Notes: generated by a model from the letters alone, not told the origin. 39,661 nt of DNA from Chloroflexi bacterium HGW-Chloroflexi-1 (GCA_002842085.1 PHCA01000019.1:1-39661); one strand, 5' to 3'; counted from the stretch's first letter, positions 30,911 to 39,017 are shown. Program-made: numbers and translations.

Positions 30911-31942
30911 ATGACAATACGTTTGCTAATCTGGTGGGCGCTGGCGCTTATCCTGATCACTGAACTGCTCGGCTGCGCCGCTCCAGTGAACAGGCCTTCA
31001 CCGGCCACCACTACACGCCCTCAGGCCACCGAGACAACGCGAAGCTCTCGGGACACAGCCACCGCACGCCCATCGTTCACGACGACGATCGAGGTCCTGC
31101 CGCCGACCGGGACGCCGACCCCGACCTCCGCCCTGCCGACCCCGACGACCACCCCCACTACGACCCGGACGGCCACGCCAACGGCTACGCCGACCAACAC
31201 ATCAACACCGAGCCCCACCCATACCCCCGGGCCGACACCGGATGGCACGGCGCGCACGGTGCGGGCACCGATCCTGATGTACCATTATGTCTCAGAGCCG
31301 CCGCAAGATGCCGACGACATCCGGCAAGACCTCTCAGTGCCCCCGGAACGCTTCGATGACCACCTCCGGTACTTATCAGACGCCGGTTATCACGTGATCA
31401 CCCTGGATGACCTGCTCTACGCCCTGACACAAGGCCGGGCATTGCCGGACAAACCCATCATCCTGACCTTCGACGATGGCTACGAGGACAACTACCTCAA
31501 CGCGTTTCCACTGCTGCAAAAGTATGGGATGGTGGGTGAGTTTTTCATCATGACCGACGTCGTCAACGCAAAAACCGCAGGCTATATGACCTGGGCGCAG
31601 ATCGAGGAGATGGCCCGAGTCGGACAACGGTTCGGTTCCCACAGTCGAGATCACCCGGACCTGTGGGGGAAATCGGTGGACTACCTGGTGTGGCAAGCGC
31701 TGGGCGGCATGGAGGCGATCCAGGAGCACCTCGGCTACCATCCACGCTGGATCTCGTACCCTTCTGGCAGCTACGACGCGCAAGTCATCGCGGTCTACAA
31801 ATCGGCCAACTACTGGGGCGGGTTGACCACCCATCAGGGCGCCACGCACACGCCAGGCGACATTTTCGAGCTCACACGCGTGCGCGTGCGCGGCAGCCAC
31901 ACGGCGCAGGATCTCGCCACGCTGCTGAAGCTGGACCGGTAG
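30911..31942 (+). CDS. Polysaccharide deacetylase (CE4/NodB) lipoprotein
   Basis: A lipoprotein signal ends in ELLGC, followed by a long Thr/Pro-rich linker (TPTPTSALPTPTTT-like). Then comes a NodB domain with TFDDGYEDN (catalytic Asp and metal Asp), GSHSRDHPDL (the metal His pair) and YPSGSYD. It removes acetyl or similar groups from an extracellular N-acetylated polymer. ATG 30911 (GGAG ahead, tight) gives 343 residues; TTG 30884 with GGGGGAGC is the alternative. It faces the methyltransferase gene tail to tail, and octamer arrays fill the gap. Confidence 0.88.
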   Translation: MTIRLLIWWALALILITELLGCAAPVNRPSPATTTRPQATETTRSSRDTATARPSFTTTIEVLPPTGTPTPTSALPTPTTTPTTTRTATPTATPTNTSTPSPTHTPGPTPDGTARTVRAPILMYHYVSEPPQDADDIRQDLSVPPERFDDHLRYLSDAGYHVITLDDLLYALTQGRALPDKPIILTFDDGYEDNYLNAFPLLQKYGMVGEFFIMTDVVNAKTAGYMTWAQIEEMARVGQRFGSHSRDHPDLWGKSVDYLVWQALGGMEAIQEHLGYHPRWISYPSGSYDAQVIAVYKSANYWGGLTTHQGATHTPGDIFELTRVRVRGSHTAQDLATLLKLDR

Positions 31943-31991
31943 CGCTGTGGCCGCCTAAATATTAGAAGAGGCGCGGCACACAACCATGTCA

Positions 31992-32027
31992 GGTATAGAT
32001 TGGTAGATTGGTAGATTGGTGACTGGG
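31992..32027 (+). repeat. Octamer array after the deacetylase gene
   Basis: GTATAGATT then GTAGATTG units and one GTGACTGG. The strand bearing TAG and TGA is the coding strand of the deacetylase gene that ends 50 bases upstream. Confidence 0.7.
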
Positions 32028-32040
32028 CCGGTCACGCGTT

Positions 32041-32152
32041 ACCTCGTCACCCTGTCACCCTGTCTACTTGTCTACTTGTCTACTTGTCTACTTGCCTACT
32101 TGTCTACTTGTCACCCTGTCACCCTGTCACCCTGTCACCCTGTCACCTTCTC
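32041..32152 (-). repeat. Octamer array after the methyltransferase gene
   Basis: Read on the minus strand: GTGACAGG units, then six of GTAGACAA type, then GTGACAGG and GTGACGAG. The first units overlap the last codons and the stop of the methyltransferase. It is inverted with respect to the array at 31992, meeting at GTGACTGGGCCGGTCAC. Confidence 0.85.
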
Positions 32153-32920
32153 CGCGATCGCGATCACCGACGTGCCCACCGGCAGGTTCACGCGGCGCAA
32201 CAACGCCACCTCCAGCTTGCCCACCAGCGTCAGCACGGCGTTGAGCACAGGCGGCGTGGGCTCCATCTCCACCTGGTAGGCGTCCTCGTCGAAATGTGGG
32301 GACGCCAGTTTCGGCTCGGCGCGGCCACGGCGCAACACGATCAGCGCGGCGGCCAGCGGGAACACGAAGAAGTTGTTGTAGGAGATGCGCAACACCCTGA
32401 ACCCGTGCTGCGCCAGCTTCGCCTGCAACCCCGCCGCGGTGTAGCGCCGCTGATGCATGTTGATAACGTCGTTCTGGCTCCAGAGAAACTTGAACGCCGG
32501 CGCCGTAACCAACAGCCTGCCCCCCGGTCTCCCGGTCACCGGGTCCGGGCCGCGCAAAACCCGCCGGCACTCCTCGAAGACTTGATCTTCGCCGGGCACA
32601 TGCTCCACCGTATCCAACAACGCGACCAGATCGAACTCTTCATCCCCGAAGGGCAGGTCATCGGCCGCGCCCTGATACGCCTCCAGCCCTCGTTCGCGAG
32701 CGATCGCCAGGGGCTTGGGGTTGTTGTCCACGCCGACCACCTGGCCGTAATGGCGCAAGTGATGGGTCATGTTGGCCGCGCCGCATCCCACGTCCAGGAC
32801 GCGGCGATCCTTGCCTGGCCCAACGTAGCGATCCAGATAGGCCAGGATGATCCGGGTCCGGGTGGCAAACCACCAGTGTTTATCTTCTTCCAACACAGTC
32901 AACATCGGGGTTGAAGTCAT
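32135..32920 (-). CDS. Class I SAM-dependent methyltransferase
   Basis: ATG 32920 (CGGAG ahead) gives 261 residues. The SAM-binding motif is VLDVGCGAANMTHHL, with GVDNN as the acidic loop and DLVALLDTVEHVPGED as motif IV. KFLWSQNDVINMHQRRYT and the C-terminal hydrophobic stretch resemble methyltransferases of lipid-linked or surface-glycan pathways. It follows the GT9 gene on the same strand with a 180-base gap of heptamer and octamer repeats. Its last residues VTG and stop are encoded by the octamer array. Confidence 0.85.
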   Translation of the reverse strand: MTSTPMLTVLEEDKHWWFATRTRIILAYLDRYVGPGKDRRVLDVGCGAANMTHHLRHYGQVVGVDNNPKPLAIARERGLEAYQGAADDLPFGDEEFDLVALLDTVEHVPGEDQVFEECRRVLRGPDPVTGRPGGRLLVTAPAFKFLWSQNDVINMHQRRYTAAGLQAKLAQHGFRVLRISYNNFFVFPLAAALIVLRRGRAEPKLASPHFDEDAYQVEMEPTPPVLNAVLTLVGKLEVALLRRVNLPVGTSVIAIAEKVTG

Positions 32921-32954
32921 GTGAAACTCCGTGAGCGAATCTGCGAATGGGCGA

Positions 32955-33052
32955 ATCAGCGAATGGCAAATAGCAAATGGCAAATAGCAAATGGCAGATG
33001 GCAGATGGCAGATGGCAGGGGGCAGATGGCAGGGGGCAGGGGACAGGGATCA
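32955..33052 (+). repeat. Heptamer array (GCAAATG/GCAGATG type)
   Basis: Repeats of GCAAATG, GCAAATA, GCAGATG and GGCAGGG type run through the gap between the methyltransferase and GT9 genes. The units give no stop codon in any frame, so long spurious ORFs such as 32991-34283 arise. Confidence 0.75.
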
Positions 33053-33077
33053 GGGATCAGGGACCAAAGTCCCGCCG

Positions 33078-33112
33078 TCATCGTGTCACCGTGTCACCCT
33101 ATCACCTTGTCA
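33078..33112 (-). repeat. Short octamer array at the GT9 stop codon
   Basis: On the minus strand GTGACAAG-like units (ACAAGGTGATAGGGTGAC) supply the last residues TR and the TGA stop of the GT9 gene. Confidence 0.75.
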
Positions 33113-34274
33113 GCAGTATCTTCGCCGCGGCCAAGACGCGTTCGGGCGAGATCGCGGCCATGCATTGATGCTGAGCCAGCACGTCCGCCGGCCAATCCAG
33201 CCGGTTGCACGGCGCGCAGACCCAGTCAGTGGCCAGGACGACGTGCCGGGTCGGGTCACCCCACGGCCCGAATTTCGCGTGCGCCACCGGGCCGTACAGG
33301 TGCACTGTAGGCGCGCCCATCGCCACCGCCAGGTGCAATGGGCCGCTATCCGAGCCCAAGACCAGGGCGCAACGGGCCAGCAGGGCGGCCAACTGGCCCA
33401 GGGTAGTCTCGCCAGCGCTGTCCCAGGCCGGCTGGCGCAGCGCCTTGCTGAGGGCCTGGGTCAACGGCCGTTCGCTCGCGCTCCCGGTAAGCAAGATCTG
33501 CGCGTCGAACGCCGCGGTCAAGCCATTGGCGACCGCGGCCCACGCGTCAACCGGCCACTGCTTGACCGGAGCGCCAGCGCCGGGATGGATCGCTATCAGC
33601 GGCCGGGCGGGCTCGACGCCGCGAGCTACGAGCCAATCCGCGGCCCACGCCCGCTCCTCGGGGGCCACGGCATAGCGCGTCGGCCCCATCCGCCGATCCG
33701 GGCCGGGGACCAACGCGGCCACCAGCGCGGCATTCTGCTCGACCTCATGTCGGTCGGCGCGATAGGGCGCCCCCTGCGTGAGAAACGGCCGGGTCTCAGG
33801 CCAGGCGTAGCCGACACGCCGGGGGATGCCGGCGGCGGCCACCAGCCAGGCGCCCCACCAATGATCGAAACGGAAAACCACGGCCGTATCGTACTCGCCC
33901 GCGCGCAGCGCCCGAGCCGTCTCGAAAAGCACGCGATACGGGGTCAGCAGGCCAGTTTTGGGCGTGCGCTCGAAGCCGGGGAAACGGCAGATTTCCACCG
34001 CGTCCAGGTCCGGATTGCCTCGGACCACATCACGGCCCCCCGGTCCCGCCAGCAGCGTGAGGCGAGCGCCGGGCAACGCCTCACGCAGGGCGTGCAATGC
34101 CGGTGTCAAAAACAACATGTCGCCCAGGTGATCCGGGCGGATGAGCAAGATGTTCCGCGGCGCAGTCACCAGGCCTGGCCTGGGATAGGACCTGCCGATC
34201 AAGCGCAGCAACGCCAAACGGATGCCTTCCCGGCGCGTGCGCGTTTGCGGACCTGGCGGCGAGGGGGCTTGCAT
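33102..34274 (-). CDS. Glycosyltransferase family 9 (heptosyltransferase-like)
   Basis: The protein has the GT9 opening NILLIRPDHLGDMLFLTPALHAL, AIHPGAGAPVKQWPVDAWA for the donor-binding region, and the end motif LVLGSDSGPLHLAVAMGAPTVHLYGP. It probably adds a heptose-like or other sugar to a growing surface glycan from an activated donor. I prefer ATG 34274, whose A and T overlap the upstream stop (TGATG); GTG 34277 is the track's choice. It is therefore translationally coupled to the GT4 gene upstream. The stop lies in a tandem repeat. Confidence 0.9.
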   Translation of the reverse strand: MQAPSPPGPQTRTRREGIRLALLRLIGRSYPRPGLVTAPRNILLIRPDHLGDMLFLTPALHALREALPGARLTLLAGPGGRDVVRGNPDLDAVEICRFPGFERTPKTGLLTPYRVLFETARALRAGEYDTAVVFRFDHWWGAWLVAAAGIPRRVGYAWPETRPFLTQGAPYRADRHEVEQNAALVAALVPGPDRRMGPTRYAVAPEERAWAADWLVARGVEPARPLIAIHPGAGAPVKQWPVDAWAAVANGLTAAFDAQILLTGSASERPLTQALSKALRQPAWDSAGETTLGQLAALLARCALVLGSDSGPLHLAVAMGAPTVHLYGPVAHAKFGPWGDPTRHVVLATDWVCAPCNRLDWPADVLAQHQCMAAISPERVLAAAKILLTR

Positions 34275-35560
34275 CACGGATAAAGCCCCTCCAGTAACGG
34301 CACGATGGCATCCCAGCCGAAATACGCCTCGACGTACGCCCGCGCCGCCCGCCCCAAATGCGCCGCCCGCCCCCGATCGCGCAACAACCCCGAAACCGCA
34401 TCAGCAAAGGCCGCCGGGTCGTCGGCGAAACGCACCTCCCGGCCATCCTCGAACGTGAACCCATCACAGCCCAACCGCGTGGAGACCAATGCCTGCCCCA
34501 TGGCCATCGCCTCCAACACCTTCAACCGCGTGCCCCCGCCGATGCGCAACGGGACCACGAAAACGCCGGCTCCCGCGATGTACGGCCGCACGTCCGGCAC
34601 CCGCCCGGTCAACGTGACCGCCGGGTGACCGGCCAGGTGCGCCAGCCGGGCGTGAGGTTGTTGACCCACCACGTAGAAATGCGCGTCGGGGATCTGCGCC
34701 AGGATGCGCGGCAGCACCGCGTCCGTGAACCAAAGCACCGCGTCCACGTTGGGCCGGTAGTCCATTTTGCCGGTGAATACCAGCGCGTTGGCGCCGAGGC
34801 CGGGCAGCGGTGGCACGACGCCTGGCCGGTAGAAATCGAGGTCTACGCCATTGGGAACCACGGTCACGTGCAACCCCGGCGCCAACGCCTGCAGCGCCGC
34901 GCGATCCGCCTCCGAGACGGCAGCCACCCCATCGGCCGCGCGGCAGATGCGCCGCTCGTAGTGGGCCAGCTTCTGCCATTGGACCAGCGAATAGGCCGCC
35001 CCCAGCCAACGCCGCGGCCGACGCACGTCGGTCGTGAAGGCGCGCTTTTGCAGCAGGTACTCGGCGTTATGATCATCGAAGATCAGACGCGGGCGAGCCC
35101 GATCCGCACCAGTCACGGGGCCGCGCGCCGCCAACCACCGCAGCGCATACGGCGCCATCTCGATCCCCTCCACCTGGATCACGTCGTAGTCATTCTCGCG
35201 CAACAGCCGGTCCAGATGGGCGTGCATGGCCGGGCTTTCCAGCCGCAGCGCCATGTCGGGCAGCGCGTTGAACAAGGTGTCCCATCCGCGTTGAGCCAGC
35301 GTGCGCACCGGGGGCGCCGCGGCCACGATGTTCCGGCAATAGGGGCGCAAAAGTGCGACCTCGTCGATGGACGCGCCATCCAGTCCATCGGCGTCCGTCA
35401 CGCCTGGCGTTGGCGCAAGGAAGGTCAACAGGTCGATCGTGTGCCGGCGGGCCAGGCGGGCGATCAGATTGAAGTTGCGGATGGTTGTGCCCTGCGACCG
35501 CCCGGTGAAGGCCTGGGGCGGATGGGGCAATTGCGGGGTCAGGATCAGGATACGCGGCAT
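34274..35560 (-). CDS. Glycosyltransferase family 4
   Basis: A two-domain GT-B protein of 428 residues: N-terminal LTPQLPHPPQAFTGRSQGTTIRN acceptor side, the middle HVTVVPNGVDLDFYRP, and the donor-binding VFTGKMDYRPNVDAVLWF...VFVVPLRIGGGTRLKVLEAMAMG. It resembles transferases of exopolysaccharide or lipid-linked oligosaccharide assembly that use a nucleotide sugar. It is the first gene of a unit with GT9. A MITE separates it from the next GT4 gene upstream. Confidence 0.88.
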   Translation of the reverse strand: MPRILILTPQLPHPPQAFTGRSQGTTIRNFNLIARLARRHTIDLLTFLAPTPGVTDADGLDGASIDEVALLRPYCRNIVAAAPPVRTLAQRGWDTLFNALPDMALRLESPAMHAHLDRLLRENDYDVIQVEGIEMAPYALRWLAARGPVTGADRARPRLIFDDHNAEYLLQKRAFTTDVRRPRRWLGAAYSLVQWQKLAHYERRICRAADGVAAVSEADRAALQALAPGLHVTVVPNGVDLDFYRPGVVPPLPGLGANALVFTGKMDYRPNVDAVLWFTDAVLPRILAQIPDAHFYVVGQQPHARLAHLAGHPAVTLTGRVPDVRPYIAGAGVFVVPLRIGGGTRLKVLEAMAMGQALVSTRLGCDGFTFEDGREVRFADDPAAFADAVSGLLRDRGRAAHLGRAARAYVEAYFGWDAIVPLLEGLYP

Positions 35561-35582
35561 TGGGGTCCTTCCCGGGAACTTA

Positions 35583-35693
35583 GTATCTTCTCAATAGTGC
35601 GAGGCGTGCTCGCTGTGGCCGGTCTCCTGACCGTGCCACGGGTGGCACGGTCAGGAGACCGGCCACAGCATCCCCAGATTATTGAGATGATAC
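35583..35693. mobile_element. MITE family A, complete copy A9 with target duplication
   Basis: It starts GTATCTTCTCAATAGTGCGA, has the 28-base arms (GCTGTGGCCGGTCTCC...) and ends ATTATTGAGATGATAC. The flanks GGAACTTA and GAAACTTA match at 7 of 8. It lies in the promoter region of the GT4-GT9 unit. A diverged arm (CTCGGTCGCAGACCGGCCAGAGC) follows near 35731. Confidence 0.8.
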
Positions 35694-35800
35694 GAAACTT
35701 AGGGTCCGGCAAGAAATAAGTTCCGTTTCTGGCTCGGTCGCAGACCGGCCAGAGCGGGAAGTTATTCTTTTACGGACCCTTACGGCGACAACCAGAGCGA

Positions 35801-36910
35801 TCAGGGCGCAGCCGCCTTCGAGTAAACGGACATGGTCAGCTCCGCGGCCCGCTGCCAGGAGAACGCGGCGGCGCGCTGCAAGCCCTTAGTGCGCAACTGC
35901 TCCCGCAAAGCCGGATCGGTAAGCACCCGCCACAGCGCCACGGTGATCTCTTCATCATGCTCAGGATCGACCAGAAACGCCGCATCCCCCACGACTTCGG
36001 GGAGACTGGAAACGTTGGAAACGATGACCGGCGTACCGCACGCCATTGCTTCCAGAGGCGTCAGGCCAAAACCTTCGTAAAAGGCCGGATGCACCAGGCA
36101 ACGCGCCGCGTTGTAAAGGTGGAGCAGATCATACGAGTTGACGCGCCCCAGGAAGAAACAGTGGGGACGCAAATCCAGCTTGTCCACGGCATCGAAGACT
36201 TCTCGGTACAGCCAGCCCAACGAGCCAGCCAGCACCAGCGCCGGGGTCAGCTTGTAATCGTCGCGCAGGCGCCGATAAGCCCGCAACAGCCCGATGACGT
36301 TCTTGCGCGGCTCGATAGTGCTGACAAACAGGATGAATTCCTCGGGCAAATCATAGAGCGCCTGCACGTGGCGCAACGCCTCGGTCCGATCCTCCGGCTG
36401 AAAACAGGGCGCGGCGGCCTCGTAGATCACCGAGATCTTATCCTCCGGCGCGCCCAGCCGCTTGATCAGATCGCGTTTGGTGCTCTCGGAAACGGCGATG
36501 ATCCGGTCAGCGTGGCTCACTGCGCGATCGATCTGTCCGTAGTAACGCGCGCCTTCTTTGGTGAGAAAATGCGGATAGATCAGGAATGCCAGGTCATGGA
36601 TCGTGATGACCGAAGGCCCCTTGGCCCGCAGCGGTGGGATGAAGTCGGGACTATGAAAGACATCGACGGGCAGACCGTTGACAGTGAATGGCAGCAGGAG
36701 CTGTTCCGCCCGATGGTGGCTGGGTATGAAACTGGTGACGACGTCCACGTTAGGAGCTTCGATCAGCGGCCGCGGATTCCGCCGATCCTGCAACAAGACA
36801 AACCGAGCCTCCGTGTAAGTCATCGCCAGCGCCTGGACCAGGCGGAGGGTGTACTCACCGATACCGGCTCGGGTGTAGTAAACCAGCCGGGTGTCAATAC
36901 CGATGCGCAT
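35801..36910 (-). CDS. Glycosyltransferase family 4 (second GT4)
   Basis: 369 residues, GT-B fold: MRIGIDTRLVYYTRAGIGEYT at the N-terminus, SVITIHDLAFLIYP, IIAVSESTKRDLIKR, FVSTIEPRKNVIGLLRAYRRL and HPAFYEGFGLTPLEAMACGTPVI with the E-x7-E motif. It resembles mannosyl- or other hexosyltransferases of surface glycan synthesis. GGAGG is 11 bases from the ATG, which is long. A terminator-like hairpin lies in its leader, so expression may be attenuated. It is separated from the GT4-GT9 pair by a 110-base MITE. Confidence 0.9.
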   Translation of the reverse strand: MRIGIDTRLVYYTRAGIGEYTLRLVQALAMTYTEARFVLLQDRRNPRPLIEAPNVDVVTSFIPSHHRAEQLLLPFTVNGLPVDVFHSPDFIPPLRAKGPSVITIHDLAFLIYPHFLTKEGARYYGQIDRAVSHADRIIAVSESTKRDLIKRLGAPEDKISVIYEAAAPCFQPEDRTEALRHVQALYDLPEEFILFVSTIEPRKNVIGLLRAYRRLRDDYKLTPALVLAGSLGWLYREVFDAVDKLDLRPHCFFLGRVNSYDLLHLYNAARCLVHPAFYEGFGLTPLEAMACGTPVIVSNVSSLPEVVGDAAFLVDPEHDEEITVALWRVLTDPALREQLRTKGLQRAAAFSWQRAAELTMSVYSKAAAP

Positions 36911-36941
36911 GAAACCACTGACCTCCGAACAAGCTCAAAAA

Positions 36942-36988
36942 CCGAAAAATACGCCCTCCACGCCGGCGCAAAATCGCCACGGGAGGGC
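36942..36988 (-). terminator. Intrinsic terminator in the leader of the second GT4
   Basis: On the minus strand GCCCTCC...GGAGGGC, with a GC-rich loop that can pair further, is followed by GTATTTTTCGGTTTTTG. It stands 32 bases before the start codon and reads toward it, as an attenuator would. Confidence 0.6.
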
Positions 36989-37029
36989 ATCGATGACCCA
37001 TCACAACCACTTCAATCATAGCATGGAGC

Positions 37030-37060
37030 GCCGCTTACGTCAAATACAGCGGCTTTTTTT
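37030..37060 (+). terminator. Intrinsic terminator on the plus strand
   Basis: GCCGCT pairs with AGCGGC around a 12-base loop, followed by seven T. No plus-strand gene ends ahead of it, so the transcript it stops is unknown; a short RNA starting near 36910-37000 is one option. Confidence 0.6.
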
Positions 37061-37108
37061 CTCCACCCATTCGCATTCTCCTAATTTCCCGTTTTGCCGG
37101 TTGTGAAG

Positions 37109-37114
37109 TATAAT
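37109..37114 (+). promoter_or_regulatory. -10 element upstream of the slipin gene
   Basis: TATAAT lies 115 bases before the ATG, with a poor -35 (TTTCCC at 18 bases). The 100-base leader that follows shows no known riboswitch. Confidence 0.4.
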
Positions 37115-37229
37115 GATATACATGTCACCTCGTGCGGCATCTATCGAGCCGCATGTTGGAACCCGATGCTGTTGAGATGTCACCCGACTCGAAACCGCTT
37201 CACTCAATCACCTTTGGAGGAAAAGAACC

Positions 37230-38024
37230 ATGGCAGCTCTCGTCAATTTTCTGACCACCGCCGGCATAATCATCCTGGCGGGGCTGGCGCTGGCCAGCTC
37301 AGCCATCAAGATCGTGCAGGAGTACGAACGCGGTGTGATCTTCCGGCTAGGCCGGTTGGTCGGCCCCAAGGGGCCAGGTCTGTTTCTCATCATCCCGTTC
37401 ATCGACCGGATGGTGAAGATCGACCTGCGCGTGATCACGTTGGACATCCCCTCGCAAGAAGCGATCACCCGTGATAACGTGACCGTCAAGGTCAACGCAG
37501 TGGCCTATTTCCGCGTGGTAGACCCATCGAGGGCTATCGTGGCGGTGGAAGACTACCGCCGGGCCACCTGGCAGATCTCGCAGACCAGCTTGCGCTCGGT
37601 CCTGGGGCAGTCCAACCTGGACGATCTGCTGATCCACCGCGACGAGATCAACCTGAAACTGCAACAGATCATCGACGAACAGACCGAGCCATGGGGCATC
37701 AAGGTCAGCATCGTCGAGGTCAAGGACGTGGAGATGCCCGACTCCATGAAGCGGGCCATGGCACGCCAGGCCGAGGCCGAGCGCGAAAAGCGGGCCAAGA
37801 TCATCCACGCCGAGGGCGAGTTCGTGGCATCCGAGCAGTTGAAGAACGCAGCCAAGGTCATCGGCGAGGAACCGGCCGCAATCCAACTCCGCTACCTGCA
37901 GACACTCACCGAAATCGCCGTCGAGAAGAACTCCACCATCATCTTCCCCGTGCCCATCGAGTTCTTCAAAGCATTTGCCGGCCTCTTGGGTACTGAGCCC
38001 AATCCTCCGGCCGAAAAGGCCTGA
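37230..38024 (+). CDS. Slipin (SPFH/stomatin-family membrane protein)
   Basis: An N-terminal membrane hairpin ([23 protein letters not shown]) is followed by the SPFH core: [55 protein letters not shown], and [15 protein letters not shown]. The coiled end includes [21 protein letters not shown]. It is about normal length (264). It assembles into large membrane cages and usually works with an NfeD protein, which is absent here. TTGGAGG precedes the ATG well. Confidence 0.93.
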   Translation: MAALVNFLTTAGIIILAGLALASSAIKIVQEYERGVIFRLGRLVGPKGPGLFLIIPFIDRMVKIDLRVITLDIPSQEAITRDNVTVKVNAVAYFRVVDPSRAIVAVEDYRRATWQISQTSLRSVLGQSNLDDLLIHRDEINLKLQQIIDEQTEPWGIKVSIVEVKDVEMPDSMKRAMARQAEAEREKRAKIIHAEGEFVASEQLKNAAKVIGEEPAAIQLRYLQTLTEIAVEKNSTIIFPVPIEFFKAFAGLLGTEPNPPAEKA

Positions 38025-38035
38025 TGCAAGGCCCC

Positions 38036-38059
38036 GGGGCCGGCCTGTGGGCCGGCCCC
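38036..38059 (+). terminator. Strong GC hairpin after slipin
   Basis: GGGGCCGGCC pairs perfectly with GGCCGGCCCC around TGTG, 11 bases after the stop. A T tract is missing. Confidence 0.5.
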
Positions 38060-38102
38060 GCATAACGATCGCTCAAAGTGACTCCCCCAGAAAGGATCGA
38101 CT

Positions 38103-38723
38103 TTGGACGCACCGGGCGGGGCGCGCAACGTGCGCGGCTACATCGGGCTTTCGTTGGTCTGGCTGGCCATTCTGGGCTCGGTCCTGTGGCTCACCCGCAG
38201 GCCATCCGCACAACCGATCGAGATTCTGCCGCCCCCCACAGCACTGCCCACCGCGACGCCGGCCGCCAGCCCCACCCCGAGCCCGCTCCGCGTCGACGTG
38301 GCTGGGGCCGTGCGCGCCCCGGGCGTCTACACCCTCCCCCCCTGGAGCATCGTCGCCGACGCCATCGCGGCCGCCGGCGGCCCGGCCGAGGATGCCGCCC
38401 TGGATCGCATCAACAAGGCGGTCGCGCTCCAGGACGGCGCCCAGGTCTACGTGCCCCATGTCGCAGAGTCAGCACCCCCTCCACCAGTGAACCCGGCGCC
38501 GCAGGCGCCGGCCTCCGCACCGGCAACCGCAGGAACCGGCCCGGTGGTCAACATCAACACCGCCACCGCGGCGGAGCTGGACACGTTACCGGGTATCGGC
38601 CCGGCCATGGCCCAGCGCATCATCGAAGGCCGGCCCTACGGGGCCATCGAGGAGATCATGCGCGTCAAAGGCATCGGCCAGGCCACGTTCGACAAACTCA
38701 AGGATTGCATCACGGTGCAATGA
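38103..38723 (+). CDS. ComEA-like DNA-binding protein (SLBB plus helix-hairpin-helix)
   Basis: A membrane anchor (YIGLSLVWLAILGSVLWL) leads to a Pro/Thr linker. A SLBB domain follows (VDVAGAVRAPGVYTLPPWSIVADAIAAAGG), then a second linker, then the HhH unit (VNINTATAAELDTLPGIGPAMAQRIIEG...MRVKGIGQATFDKL). This is the ComEA order; ComEA binds double-stranded DNA at the outer face of the membrane and feeds it to ComEC. The start is TTG 38103, preceded by AAAGGA; no better start exists. No comEC or other competence gene is in the window. Confidence 0.9.
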   Translation: MDAPGGARNVRGYIGLSLVWLAILGSVLWLTRRPSAQPIEILPPPTALPTATPAASPTPSPLRVDVAGAVRAPGVYTLPPWSIVADAIAAAGGPAEDAALDRINKAVALQDGAQVYVPHVAESAPPPPVNPAPQAPASAPATAGTGPVVNINTATAAELDTLPGIGPAMAQRIIEGRPYGAIEEIMRVKGIGQATFDKLKDCITVQ

Positions 38724-38814
38724 GTTGGCTATTTGTGTTATCGTTTTGAGAGAAATAGTAAACCCGATCACTGGCAAATCGAGCGGGATGCGCCAGTATA
38801 AGGCCAGATTCTTC

Positions 38815-38902
38815 GTAACTACCCAGCCGGGGGGGGCCGGGGGGGCCGGGGGGGCGGTCAGGCGCTGCGGAGGCCATTTTCACTGCCTGTCTGGGTAGTT
38901 AC
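38815..38902. mobile_element. MITE family B, short copy B5 with perfect target duplication
   Basis: Ends GTAACTACCCAG and CTGGGTAGTTAC are inverted repeats, and both flanks are GATTCTTC, a perfect 8-bp duplication. The 64-base inside holds three runs of six or seven G separated by CC, capable of forming a quadruplex. Its interior differs from B1 and B2, so only the ends are conserved. Confidence 0.8.
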
Positions 38903-38923
38903 GATTCTTCCTCCTCCTTGGCG

Positions 38924-38962
38924 CACGAACGCCGGGGCACAAATAAAGCCCCGGCGTTCGTG
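38924..38962 (-). terminator. Hairpin downstream of the nitroreductase gene
   Basis: A perfect 15-bp stem (CACGAACGCCGGGGC) with a nine-base A/T loop stands 55 bases beyond the stop. No T tract on either side, so termination is plausible but not certain. Confidence 0.45.
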
Positions 38963-39017
38963 TTCAACCAACCACTTCTTACCCTGCGCGGCCACCGCCC
39001 CCTCTGGTGAAACAGGG

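Noticed and set aside
32991-34283. 430-residue plus-strand ORF over the heptamer array and GT9 gene
   Set aside because: It is antisense to GT9 and opens only because heptamer units have no stop codons.
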